Assembly (NCBI GenBank): GCA_003220535.1 | Contig: QHSU01000015.1 | Coordinates: forward strand, 1 to 38,603 | Length of the DNA stretch: 38,603 nucleotides | From: Candidatus Rokuibacteriota bacterium | GTDB taxonomy: Bacteria; Methylomirabilota; Methylomirabilia; Rokubacteriales; CSP1-6 | Direction of reading: 5' to 3' | Shown here: piece after piece, positions 17,030 to 26,510 of the stretch | Position numbering within the stretch: the first letter of the stretch is position 1 | Layout of the letters: each line of letters opens with the position of its first letter | Program-made: the position numbers and the translations under genes | The notes under the pieces: generated by a model | Databases searched by the model: none | Told to the model about the DNA's origin: nothing | Seen by the model: only the letters and a program-made list of their open reading frames with translations

Positions 17030-17584
17030 TTATGGCTTCCAGAACCCTTGCGATGGGATGCGGAACGCCCGGTTGAAGCGCGAGGATGCGTTCTCCCACG
17101 CGATGATCATCGTCAACTCCGCGATGGTGTCATCGTCATAGTGCCGTTGCATGCGCGCGAACAACTCGTCGTCGACGTCGCGGCGCGTGTCCGTGATCGC
17201 GTCGGCGTATTCGAGCGCCACCTTCTCCGCGTCGGTAAAGAGCGAGCTCTTCGCGTAGTCGTCGAGCGCTTTGATCTTCTCCGTCGAGAGGCCGTTCCTG
17301 CTGCCCACGGCAGCATTAACGTCCTGTCAGAACTCGCAGCCGTTCCACGAGGCCACGCGCCGATTGAGCAGCGCCCGAAGTGTTACGGGCACGCGCTTCG
17401 TCTCTTGTTGGAGGGCGGTCCACATCGCCTTCGCCGCGCGGAAGTAAGCCGGGTTGCGCGCGTAGAAAAGGTAGGGATAGAGCGGCGCGCCGCGGAGCTT
17501 GCGCTGTTCCTCGAGCGTTTCGCGCAGATCGTCCGGGAGCATCTCGACGTCGACCGGCGGGATGCGCGTTTTCCCCTCCAGCAT
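17030..17584 (-). CDS. AhpD-like/carboxymuconolactone-decarboxylase-family protein, candidate selenoprotein (CxxU)
   Basis: 184 residues if TGA 17327-17329 is read through. Before it: MLEGKTRIPPVDVEMLPDDL ... TLRALLNRRVASWNGCEF; after it, in the same frame: QDVNAAVGSRNGLSTEKI, then FTDAEKVALEYADAIT and ending RIPSQGFWKP. In relatives the motif is GCE(F/Y)C, so the TGA stands exactly at the second catalytic cysteine, and no other lesion is present. A hairpin follows at once (separate entry). AhpD-like selenoproteins are known from computational selenoproteome surveys. ATG 17584 is chosen for GGAGGAGG just upstream. Likely a thiol/selenol peroxidase or reductase in an ArsR-controlled cluster. 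A nonsense TGC-to-TGA mutation is the alternative. Confidence 0.7.
17293..17321 (-). promoter_or_regulatory. Putative bacterial SECIS hairpin
   Basis: Starting six bases after the in-frame TGA on the minus strand: CGTT pairs with AACG, a 2x2 internal loop AA/GG follows, then TGCTGCC pairs perfectly with GGCAGCA around a GTG loop. The apical loop begins 19 bases after the TGA with a G, within the relaxed bacterial SECIS rule (loop about 16-37 bases downstream, G among the first loop bases). Pairing was done by eye; no energy was computed. Confidence 0.5.
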
Positions 17585-17613
17585 GGCCACCTCCTCCACG
17601 TCCGGCTATGCGG

Positions 17614-17766
17614 CGTCCCACGCCCCGTCAGCGCCCCGAGCATCTCCACCCGCGCACGCTCTCCGACCAGGCCCACAATCTCGGCTATGAGAGGGCCGCT
17701 CTCAATTATGGCCACGATCGTACATCCGAAATGGTCGGACGCGCCGATGAACACTTCGACGGCGAC
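17614..17766 (-). pseudogene. Duplicated promoter and N-terminal stub of an ArsR-type regulator
   Basis: GTG 17715 reads VAIIESGPLIAEIVGLVGER and ARVEMLGALTGRG, then similarity ends. This matches the first ~30 residues of the intact regulator at 18491 (ITGPIIAEIAALVGDPAR). The upstream DNA is also alike: both have GAAGTGTTC, TCG, CCGA/CCA, TTCGG, TGT and GAT in order just before the start. So promoter and 5' end were duplicated and the body deleted, leaving this promoter copy directly in front of the AhpD-like gene. Confidence 0.55.
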
Positions 17767-17777
17767 CGAAGCGTCGA

Positions 17778-18491
17778 CTAGCGTTTTCTGCGGTCGCCTG
17801 GTTCGGACACGTCGATGCCAAAGGTCTCCCGGAAGCCGCCCCGTCCCAACGGGGTGACGATCACGGCGTGGCTGCGCTTCATCCTTTCCATCCAGCCGAG
17901 ATCGAAGTAGCGCTTGGTGATCGCGGCCCCCACTGAACCCGCGATGTGTGGGCGTCGCTCGGTCCAATCGAGGCAGAGTCGGCAAAAGCGGCGGCGGGTC
18001 GAACGCAGCTTGGGAAGCTCGATCCCGAACTCGGTGAAAAACCGGATGCCTGCTCTCGTGATTTCAGCGGCTTCGACGTCGAGCACGACGTATTCGCGGG
18101 CGACGAAAGAATCGGTGAGATCAACGCTGAGGCGGCCCGCAAGGTGGTCGTAGCAAATTCGGGCCGCACTAAGCGCACGTGCTTGAGGGGATAGCGGGCG
18201 GTATCGCGGTCTCTTCGCAAGAGCGACGGCGACGATCCCATCGATCATGTCTCCGACTGTCGGCGAGGCAAGCCGGAAATAGCGATGCCGCCCATTACGG
18301 ACCACGGAGAGCAAGCCTGCCTCTGTCAGCTTCGCGAGATGGGTGCTGGCGGTTTGAGGCGTGATTCGCGCCGCTAAGGCAAGCTCGCTCGCGGTCAGGG
18401 CACGGCCATCGAGAAGCGCCGACACCATCGTCGCTCTCGCAGGGTCTCCGACCAGCGCCGCGATTTCGGCGATGATAGGGCCTGTAATCAT
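17778..18491 (-). CDS. ArsR-family winged-helix transcriptional regulator with C-terminal Cys-containing domain
   Basis: 237 residues. The N-terminal ~90 residues are an ArsR winged helix: GDPARATMVSALLDGRALTA, ASELALAARITPQTASTHL (recognition helix) and GRHRYFRLASPTV (wing). The C-terminal ~130 residues carry RRRFCRLCLDWTERRPHIAG, a Cys-x-x-Cys segment seen in a widespread ArsR subfamily and a possible thiol or metal sensor. It should bind as a dimer near its own promoter. Downstream on the same strand are the stub, the AhpD-like gene and the LLM gene, suggesting control of a redox operon. Confidence 0.85.
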   Translation of the reverse strand: MITGPIIAEIAALVGDPARATMVSALLDGRALTASELALAARITPQTASTHLAKLTEAGLLSVVRNGRHRYFRLASPTVGDMIDGIVAVALAKRPRYRPLSPQARALSAARICYDHLAGRLSVDLTDSFVAREYVVLDVEAAEITRAGIRFFTEFGIELPKLRSTRRRFCRLCLDWTERRPHIAGSVGAAITKRYFDLGWMERMKRSHAVIVTPLGRGGFRETFGIDVSEPGDRRKR

Positions 18492-18628
18492 TTCCGCTAT
18501 CTAACACCCGAATCGGTCGACGAACACTTCACAATGGTGGCCTCTAAGGAAAGCGGCCGTGCGGTAGTTACCTGTTCCGAATACCTTTCGAGCTGATTGC
18601 ACTTCAGCCGAGGAGGCCAAGATACACA

Positions 18629-18659
18629 TCGCGGGCTGGATTTGAACCAGCGACCTTTT
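18629..18659 (-). repeat. tRNA-half repeat, fragment C' (T-arm only)
   Basis: CGCGGGCTGGATTTGAACC and CAGCGACCTTT is the reverse complement of the T-arm part of the repeat's initiator-tRNA half, in the same orientation as the other copies. Flanking repeat arms and hairpin are absent. It lies six bases beyond the stop of the nucleotidyltransferase, so it bounds the 1.5-kb block up to copy C. Confidence 0.6.
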
Positions 18660-18665
18660 CCTCTG

Positions 18666-19433
18666 TCACCGCTTGCTCGCCTGCCGGGTGTCATCGATGA
18701 ATCGAAGCGTCTCGCCGAGATCCGGGACAATGTCATTCGACCAAGCGAGCGCTGCCTGGATCAGCGGTGTCCACCTCGCGTCCAGCGCCGCTTGCGCCCA
18801 GCGTGCGGCCATCGGTTTCGACACCACGACGCCGTGATGCAGCGTGTAGCGCATGCGGCACATCGTCAGCACGGCGTACGACCGGTAGAACGGATTGTCG
18901 AGCCACCGGCGACACGTGGGCGCCGGCATCCACCAGCCATGCAGCAGACTCATCACAGCGTCGCGCAGATCTCCGGCATCGACCGGATCGATGAGCGTGC
19001 GTGGATCGGGGCCCGCAAGCGCGACTCCGTGCTCACGGATGACGTGCCGGTGAATCACCCAGTCGCAGTCGTGCGCCTCGGTGACGAGTTGATCGCTGCC
19101 CCGCTGGATGCAGGGATGGCAATTGTCGTCGGGATCGACGCGGCGAAGCGCACGGCGTGGAATATACGAAACCTCGAGCTCTCGCGCCCACTTCGAGGTT
19201 CCGGCCTCGAGCCGCGCGTGCATCGTGCCGAGCGCGGCGACGACCTCGTCGGAGAGCGCGTCTTCCGGCACTACGAGGACGTCGATATCGCTGCTGCGCT
19301 CCGCGAAATCGCCGGTCGCGAGCGAACCGTCGAGATACACGCCGACGAGGTGCGGCCCGAGCGTGCCGCGCACGCCCGCAAGCAGCGTCGCGAGCACCGC
19401 GTCGACGTCGGCGTAGCCGGTCGAATGACCCAT
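18666..19433 (-). CDS. AadA-like nucleotidyltransferase (DUF4111-type)
   Basis: 255 residues. The N-terminal domain has VYLDGSLATGDFAERSSDID, the GSx(4)GD...DxD signature of nucleotidyltransferases. The C-terminal helical domain (CRRWLDNPFYRSYAVLTMCRM, then YTLHHGVVVSKPMAARWA) matches the AadA C-terminal domain that places aminoglycoside substrates. AadA enzymes adenylylate streptomycin and spectinomycin, but many environmental homologues have no proven resistance role. ATG 19433 is where family similarity begins; no ribosome site is evident. Twenty bases downstream of the TMEM175-type gene, likely cotranscribed. Confidence 0.75.
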   Translation of the reverse strand: MGHSTGYADVDAVLATLLAGVRGTLGPHLVGVYLDGSLATGDFAERSSDIDVLVVPEDALSDEVVAALGTMHARLEAGTSKWARELEVSYIPRRALRRVDPDDNCHPCIQRGSDQLVTEAHDCDWVIHRHVIREHGVALAGPDPRTLIDPVDAGDLRDAVMSLLHGWWMPAPTCRRWLDNPFYRSYAVLTMCRMRYTLHHGVVVSKPMAARWAQAALDARWTPLIQAALAWSNDIVPDLGETLRFIDDTRQASKR

Positions 19434-19453
19434 CGTCGCCGTCAGGAGATTAA

Positions 19454-20065
19454 TCAGACCGGGAGACGTCCGGGATGTCGAGATATTTGCTCGGGATCCG
19501 GCTTCAGATAAACGATCAGGCAACAACAACAAATCGCGAGTCCAACCCCCGGATATTTCAGCGCTACGACTGCAGCCGCCCCGAACAGGCATAAAGTCGC
19601 TATCGATCGGAAACGTAGAATCCTGCGCACCCTCGACGAAACGTCATCAACTCTGTCAATAAGCTCCCAAATCAAGCACATGTAAGTCGCGTTTACTAGG
19701 AAGAAAACCGCCGCATAGAAGGCAACCGGCTGCGGCGCGAGTTTGCTCACGGCCATCCAAGCGGTAGAGAGCGGAAGTAGTGACATGGAAAAGAGATGCG
19801 CGAAATTGAACCACACTAGACGAGAGGTCGCCTCCGTGGCATAGCGCATTAGATAATGGTGATTGGTCCAAACGATGGCGATGAAAAGGTCGCTCACTGC
19901 GTAGCTTAGCCATGTGGGCCAGAGCAACAGCAGCGCCTTAAAGGTAGGGAGCTCCGGTGGACGGAGTTCCAAAACCACCAACACTGTTATAAGGACAGCG
20001 AACACGCCATCGGAGAACGCGCTCAGTCGCTCCGGTGTCGCTCTATGGAGCACCGTCGGTACCAT
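19454..20065 (-). CDS. TMEM175/DUF1211-family putative potassium channel (paralogue 1)
   Basis: 203 residues with six hydrophobic helices. Helix 1 has the family signature RLSAFSDGVFAVLITVLV (R-x(3)-FSDGVFA). Next come LLLWPTWLSYAVSDLFIAIV with NHHYLMRY, then FNFAHLFSMSLLPLSTAW. TMEM175 channels conduct K+ (or protons) with a hydrophobic filter at the inner membrane. ATG 20065 or GTG 20056; the paralogue starts at the equivalent of GTG 20056. Its upstream region borders repeat copy C. A close paralogue is at 26511. Confidence 0.85.
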   Translation of the reverse strand: MVPTVLHRATPERLSAFSDGVFAVLITVLVVLELRPPELPTFKALLLLWPTWLSYAVSDLFIAIVWTNHHYLMRYATEATSRLVWFNFAHLFSMSLLPLSTAWMAVSKLAPQPVAFYAAVFFLVNATYMCLIWELIDRVDDVSSRVRRILRFRSIATLCLFGAAAVVALKYPGVGLAICCCCLIVYLKPDPEQISRHPGRLPV

Positions 20066-20173
20066 TCCTGTGCATTGCGGCCCACTGCTCTGCGAGATCG
20101 GGATTGACGCGCCCGAGACTTCTGGTGGACCCAAGGTACACCGCCATTTCTGGTCTCCACACCTTCCGCCCTA

Positions 20174-20250
20174 GGCTCCTGCGTCCGCTAACCTCTCGTC
20201 GTTCATGGTTGCGGGGGCTGGATTTGAACCAGCGACCTTTGGGTTATGAG
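20174..20250 (-). repeat. tRNA-half repeat, copy C
   Basis: Contains the right arm of the hairpin (GTCCGCTAACC), TCGTCGTTCA and the whole initiator-tRNA 3' half, then stops exactly at the anticodon loop (TTATGAG, 20244-20250). Instead of CCTAGTACTTG it continues TTGCCCGTAGCCACC. Same orientation as the others. The switch at the anticodon loop is where tRNA-targeting integrases usually cross over. Confidence 0.8.
20206..20250 (-). pseudogene. Initiator tRNA-Met 3' half (in copy C)
   Basis: On the minus strand: CTCATAACCC (anticodon loop and 3' stem), AAAGGTC, T-arm GCTGGTTCAAATCCAGC, acceptor strand CCCCGCA, discriminator A, CCA. The acceptor end matches bacterial initiator tRNA, with A72 unpaired to C1. 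No D-arm or 5' acceptor strand precedes it, so it is not a functional gene. Confidence 0.75.
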
Positions 20251-20369
20251 TTGCCCGTAGCCACCAAATACCAGCGGATTTACGAATCGCGAGAGTGCAG
20301 ATCGCGGCATAACGCGGCACGAGACGCAACCCAGGCGCAACCTCGCTTGGGTCACGCAATTCGCGCGTG

Positions 20370-20554
20370 GTGTCCCCTGCAATCCAGCCCAGATCGCGCA
20401 GCCCCTGACGGAACGCTTCCAGCGCATGCGGCCACACGGCCGGGGTATCCCACAGAAACCCGATGCGGTAGACTTTGCCAGCCTGCTGCGCCTCAGCGGT
20501 GAGCGGCGCAAGCGCGAGGCTGGCAGAGAGGATGACGAGCCCGATCAGCCGCAT
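20370..20554 (-). pseudogene. ABC transporter substrate-binding protein (ABC_sub_bind), N-terminal fragment
   Basis: ATG 20554 (GAGG at the right distance) opens MRLIGLVILSASLALAPL, a signal peptide ending EAQQ, then AGKVYRIGFLWDTPAVWPHA and LEAFRQGLRDLGWIAGDT, the hallmark start of PF04392-type periplasmic binding proteins. Similarity ends after ~60 of an expected ~320 residues, and the frame then runs into the sequence beside copy C. A truncated gene at a block edge. Confidence 0.75.
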
Positions 20555-20591
20555 TGGCGCCTCGGGAGGATGGCTGGGGAGTCTAGCTGAA
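20555..20591 (-). repeat. Shared 5' leader, copy 2
   Basis: Minus-strand TTCAGCTAGACTCCC to CGAGGCGCCA before ATG 20554; the same leader as before 15974 and 21014. The first 19 coding bases (ATGCGGCTGATCGGGCTCG) are identical to those at 15974. Confidence 0.6.
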
Positions 20592-20622
20592 TGCCACTAG
20601 GCGCACCAGCATGCTCGGGCCC

Positions 20623-20856
20623 TCACCCTCTGCCCGCCAGCAGGCTCGACATCCGCCGCTGATACACCGCCTGGCGCTCGCTGCTGATGCCCGCTCGGCG
20701 CAGCGTGTCCTCGGGGGTGGTGATGGGCTCAGGCGGAGCCGGCGAGAGGGTTGACTCCAGAGCTGGAGCTATCCAGCCCACCACGGCGAGAAACTTCTCG
20801 CGGCAGTCAGGGCAGAAATCGGGCACACGGTAGGGCGGAGTCGGATCAGGTATCAT
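20623..20856 (-). CDS. Small protein with a CPDC motif, unknown
   Basis: 77 residues from ATG 20856 (GTG 20862 also possible); AAGGA lies 10 bases before the ATG. DFCPDCREKFLAVVGWIAPA suggests a single zinc knuckle or thiol pair near the N-terminus. The rest (TTPEDTLRRAGISSERQAVYQRR) is helical. No family recognised. Confidence 0.45.
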   Translation of the reverse strand: MIPDPTPPYRVPDFCPDCREKFLAVVGWIAPALESTLSPAPPEPITTPEDTLRRAGISSERQAVYQRRMSSLLAGRG

Positions 20857-20949
20857 TTTCACACCGTCCTTTTGTGGCGGCAGGGCCTGCTGCTTCTCTG
20901 CATGTCTGTGGCGTCGAACGTGGCTCGTCGCCCTCGCTCGTCATACTGG

Positions 20950-21053
20950 CCCTCGGCGGTGAACCGCGCGAGCGAGGAGGCCTGGGAGAATGACCGCGAG
21001 CCGATCAACCACATGGGCACCTCGGTTGGGTACGGCTGGCGGGAGTCTAGCAG
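20950..21053 (-). pseudogene. Third leader copy with decayed signal-peptide start
   Basis: The leader at 21015-21053 precedes ATG 21014: MWLIG, then after a frameshift LAVILPGLLARAV, the remains of an MRxLIGLAVIL signal peptide. Nothing of the body survives. It matches the starts at 15974 and 20554. Confidence 0.5.
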
Positions 21054-21079
21054 ACCTGAACTCGACGGCGGTGTACTCT

Positions 21080-23368
<2,289 letters not shown>

Positions 23369-23406
23369 TCTCGGAGAATAGGCCTTAAGGGTTTTGTGCC
23401 GAACAG

Positions 23407-23445
23407 CCTCGACGTGGCATCGGGTCATCCCGGACCACGTCGAGG
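23407..23445 (+). terminator. Strong hairpin downstream of katG
   Basis: CCTCGACGTGG (23407-23417) pairs with CCACGTCGAGG (23435-23445); inside, CGGG pairs with CCCG around TCAT. It begins 38 bases after the katG stop. No T-run follows (TTGAGCG), so it may stabilise the transcript or act as a non-canonical terminator. Confidence 0.5.
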
Positions 23446-23794
23446 TTGAGCGAACCCTACAGGGCCGCATGGTCGGCCGCCTGGCCAAGGCCGCCTCGGC
23501 CTGCGCCGAGGGCGTGACGAAGGCGATCACCGTGCTCGACATGAAGTGAGTCAAAGCCCGGTGCGGGGCAAACGGTTAGAGTCCTGATCTGCTCCCCGAT
23601 TCGCTAGATGAGTTCTAGGCTGCCAGATTCGATTTGGTGTTGACACTTTCACGATCCCAGCTTAGCGTTCCCGGGCTTTGCACCACGACGCATCCGGCTC
23701 TCCTTGCCTTTTGCGGGCGTTCCCGACGCAGAGATTGGCGACAGGCTAGGCGAAGGTGACCGCATGGGCAAGTGAGCAGGCGAGGGACAGCTGA
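23446..23794. other. Intergenic stretch between katG and the GntR fragment
   Basis: No convincing gene. A plus-strand frame just after the hairpin reads VERTLQGRMVGRLAKAASACAEG, then VTKAITVLDMK and a stop near 23550; it is protein-like but short, and could be the tail of a lost gene. The rest shows nothing recognisable. Confidence 0.35.
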
Positions 23795-24157
23795 TCAGCA
23801 GAGAGATCCGTTCCCAATCTCACCAACTGGCGTTGGGATGCCGTATAGCTGCCCCGCCCGCTCCGGCCCCAGGGCGTGCACGGGCCGATCCTTTCGTTCG
23901 TGGCGCATGACGCCCGTCGCGTGTTGACTCACGACCGTGCCGGCTCCTACGCGGGCGATCACAAGGCCTTCGCCGGTGAGGCGGTCGTAGGCGACCGTCG
24001 CCGTCATGCGCGAGACGGTCGATGTTCGCGCGAGCTCACGACTTGACGGCAGACGATCCCCGGGGCGCAGCCGCCCCTCGAGGATCGCCCGCCGCAATTG
24101 GCGATAGATCTCGCCGCTAAGATCTCGGCGGCCGACGAGGCTGACGTGGAAGCTCAT
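23795..24157 (-). pseudogene. MocR/PdxR-type GntR regulator, N-terminal fragment
   Basis: ATG 24157 opens MSFHVSLVGRRDLSGEIYRQL, then RRAILEGRLRPGDRLPSSREL and VAYDRLTGEGLVIARVGAGT: a complete GntR winged helix with the leader usual for MocR proteins. MocR proteins continue with a ~350-residue aminotransferase-like domain; here the frame stops after ~121 residues. Either a remnant or a stand-alone DNA-binding truncation. Divergent from the DUF899 gene. Confidence 0.65.
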
Positions 24158-24281
24158 TGAATTGGCCTGGTCGTTCGGACACAAACTGGCTCTTCACGCC
24201 AGTCCTTTCGATCCTATCCTAGGTCCGAGGCGGCCTGGAGCCCGGGCGCAGAGTCGCGAGAGCTTGAGGAGGAGGGATCAC

Positions 24282-25010
24282 ATGGCAACTCACAAGGTGG
24301 TGAAACACGACGAGTGGCTCAGGGCACGGAAGAGGCACCTGGCGAAGGAGAAGGAGTTCACCCGGATGCGTGACCAGCTGAGCCGGGAGCGGCGCGATCT
24401 GCCCTGGGAGCTCGTCGAAAAGCAATACACCTTCCAGGGCGAGCGCGGGACGCAGACGCTCAGCGACGTCTTCGAGGGACGCGGCCAGCTGGTGCTCTAT
24501 CACGCGATGTTCAATCCCGACACCGCGGGGCCCCATACGCCCTGGACAGCCGACGCGCCCTGCTTCGTCTGTTCGTTCTGGATGGACAACTTCAACGGCA
24601 TCACCGTCCACCTGAACCACCGCGACATCACAATGGCCGCGGTCTCACGCGCTCCCTACCCGAAGCTTGCCGCCTACAAGAAACGGATGGGCTGGGGCTT
24701 TCGGTGGCTGTCATCGCTCGGCAGCGACTTCAACGTGGACTATCGCGTCTCTTTCACCGAAGAGGAGGTGAAGGCCGGGAAGCTCGACTACAACTACCGG
24801 CTCCGCCCGTGGGGGCTGCCTGAGGCCCCCGGCATTAGCGTGTTCCTGAAGGACGGCGGCCAGATCTACCACACGTACTCGACCTATGAGCGTGGGCTCG
24901 ACATGTTGAACGTCGCCTATCACTACATGGATCTCGTACCGAAGGGCCGCGATGAGGGCGACTCCGGCGCGGATCGGTGGGTTCGCCGTCGCGACGAGTA
25001 TCAGGACTGA
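24282..25010 (+). CDS. DUF899-family thioredoxin-like protein
   Basis: 242 residues. Family features: HDEWLRARKRHLAKEKEFTR at the N-terminus, RRDLPWELVEKQYTFQG, VLYHAMFNPDTAGPHTPW, CFVCSFWMDNFNGI (the CxxC-like site), GWGFRWLSSLGSDFNVDY, and the C-terminal HTYSTYERGLDMLNVAYHYMD. DUF899 proteins have a thioredoxin fold of unproven function. ATG 24282 is preferred because GAGGAGGGA precedes it. The stop overlaps a possible ATG of the following DUF2182 frame (TGATG), so the two are probably coupled. Confidence 0.85.
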   Translation: MATHKVVKHDEWLRARKRHLAKEKEFTRMRDQLSRERRDLPWELVEKQYTFQGERGTQTLSDVFEGRGQLVLYHAMFNPDTAGPHTPWTADAPCFVCSFWMDNFNGITVHLNHRDITMAAVSRAPYPKLAAYKKRMGWGFRWLSSLGSDFNVDYRVSFTEEEVKAGKLDYNYRLRPWGLPEAPGISVFLKDGGQIYHTYSTYERGLDMLNVAYHYMDLVPKGRDEGDSGADRWVRRRDEYQD

Positions 25011-25093
25011 TGTACGGCGGTCGACTCCTTCTGGCGATCGGGCTCGTCCGGCAAGCAAGGCCGGCCGGATTCTGTCCAGCGTGCCGAGTGCTG

Positions 25094-25816
25094 ATGAAGG
25101 GCCTCGACGCCAGACAGGAACTGGCCAAACCTACGGTGGCCGCATTGGTCGTCCTCGCTGTCGCCGGCGTTGCGTGGGCCTTCATGGTCCAGCACTCGCG
25201 TTCCATGGCCGGAATGGACGGAATGGACATGGGCCTCGGCCCGCTCGAGTCCTTCGCCGCGACCTGGGTCGTGATGATGGCGGCGATGATGCTGCCCTCG
25301 GCGATCCCGGTGGTTCTCGACTTCGCGCGAACGGTCGAACGGCGACGCGGATGGCAGGTCGCCACTGGAGTGCTTGCGGGCACGTACCTCGGCGTGTGGC
25401 TGATGTTTGGCGTGGTGTGCTACGCGGTCTACACCGCCCTGAGAATGCCCTGGCCCAACCAGCCTGTGGTCGTTGGACTGGCGCTGGCTCTGGCCGGCGT
25501 CTACTCTGGCAGCCCGATCAAACGGGCGAGCCAGGCCCGGTGCCGCGAGCTATGCGCGCTGCATGGGCCGCTTCCCTTCAACCTGATGTGGAGCGCCGCT
25601 GTCGCGGGCGCGCGCTACGGCCTCAGCTGCCTTGGATGCAGCGGGGCGCTCATGGTGGCCATGGTCCTTCTCGGGATGTCCAGTCTGTGGTGGGCGGTGA
25701 TCCTGGGCATCGTCGTCCTCGTCTACAAGTTCGCTCCTCCGCTGCGAATGCGATTTGAACTGGTCCTTTCGGCCGCTCTGGTGGCGCTCGGCGTGGCTTA
25801 CGTGATGATGGCTTGA
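25094..25816 (+). CDS. DUF2182 metal-binding integral membrane protein
   Basis: 240 residues, about six helices. GMDGMDMGLGPLESFAATW followed by VVMMAAMMLPSAIPVVLDF is the DUF2182 signature (Met-rich segment, MMxAMMLP). ARCRELCALHGPL and YGLSCLGCSGALMVAMV give further Cys/Met residues that could bind copper or another soft metal. ATG 25094 gives the usual family N-terminus; ATG 25010, overlapping the DUF899 stop, adds 28 residues including FCPACRVL. Membrane location confident; role unproven. Confidence 0.8.
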   Translation: MKGLDARQELAKPTVAALVVLAVAGVAWAFMVQHSRSMAGMDGMDMGLGPLESFAATWVVMMAAMMLPSAIPVVLDFARTVERRRGWQVATGVLAGTYLGVWLMFGVVCYAVYTALRMPWPNQPVVVGLALALAGVYSGSPIKRASQARCRELCALHGPLPFNLMWSAAVAGARYGLSCLGCSGALMVAMVLLGMSSLWWAVILGIVVLVYKFAPPLRMRFELVLSAALVALGVAYVMMA

Positions 25817-25892
25817 GACGGACGAGGCCCGATGAACCGAGCGGATCGTTGCAGTGTAGGCACGTGCCGGAGTTTGGAGTCACGCAGACGAA

Positions 25893-26086
25893 CCAATTCC
25901 TGGGTGAAGTCCCATGGTTGCGGGGGCTGGATTTGAACCAGCGACCTTTGCGTTATGAGCCTAGTGCTTGGCCCCACGTCACCCAATGATCCCCAACAAG
26001 AACGGTCACCTAAGCATTCGGATGAGGGCTCGGCTATGGGCCTTATTGGGCCTCGTTGGGCACGGTTCACGGCCAAAACACGGCCA
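25893..26086 (-). repeat. tRNA-half repeat, copy D
   Basis: 194 bases. The outer end CCAATTCCTGGGTGAAGTC joins directly to CCATGGTTGCGG: the hairpin and its flanks (about 50 bases) are cleanly missing. The tRNA half (25915-25961), CCTAGTGCTTGG and the arm to CACGGCCA at 26086 are present. The arm end holds CACGGCCA AAA CACGGCCA, an exact 8-base direct repeat (26068-26086). Same orientation as the others. Confidence 0.88.
25915..25961 (-). pseudogene. Initiator tRNA-Met 3' half (in copy D)
   Basis: Anticodon loop CTCATAA, T-arm GCTGGTTCAAATCCAGC, CCCCGCA, A, encoded CCA; no 5' half. One change from copies C and E (AACGC instead of AACCC in the anticodon stem), shared with the remnant in copy B. 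Confidence 0.75.
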
Positions 26087-26170
26087 AACGGTGCCGCCCT
26101 TGGCTCGGCCTCCTCCGGGGACCGCGTCAGGCCTCCGACGGCGTGCCGGGCGGCGTCACCATCCGGGTCG

Positions 26171-26410
26171 TCAGGGGTCCGGGGTCCCCAGCCAGAACGG
26201 GCTGCGCTTGTTGATCTGCTCGAGATAGGCGCGGCGCTCGGCGGCTCGCCGCGGGTACCACGTCGATAGATAGTCCGGGTCCAGTATGTGGCGGCGCGTC
26301 TCCGTCCCCAAGAAGCCGGCGAGGGCGGCGAGCGTGATGAAGCCCTCCTCCGCGCGCGGCTGGAACGCGGGCCAGCGGCGAGCATGCTCTTCCGACCGGA
26401 AGAGGTTCAT
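26171..26410 (-). CDS. Short protein resembling the C-terminus of alkylmercury-lyase-like proteins
   Basis: 79 residues: MNLFRSEEHARRWPAFQPRA, EEGFITLAALAGFLGTETRR and ILDPDYLSTWYPRRAAERR. The FFRSEEHARRW-type stretch is found near the end of MerB-like proteins. The upstream frame is closed by a TGA two codons before the ATG and beyond it is not similar, so this is either a small stand-alone member or a 5'-truncated gene. The catalytic cysteines of MerB are absent, so lyase activity is not expected. GGGG precedes the ATG too closely to be a good ribosome site. Confidence 0.45.
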   Translation of the reverse strand: MNLFRSEEHARRWPAFQPRAEEGFITLAALAGFLGTETRRHILDPDYLSTWYPRRAAERRAYLEQINKRSPFWLGTPDP

Positions 26411-26510
26411 CCCCGCTCAGAGAAACGGCGGCCGGCCTCGCGAGGGGCCGAACCCATAGTTGAGGTGGCCGATCACCCCGGGTGGGTAGCCCACAGTAAA
26501 GGAGACGGCC

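Noticed and set aside
26417..26419. In-frame TGA two codons before the MerB-like start, as a second selenocysteine candidate
   Set aside because: The frame upstream of the TGA shows no similarity to the family and overlaps the TMEM175 gene's 5' region in reverse, so nothing indicates that the gene extends through it.
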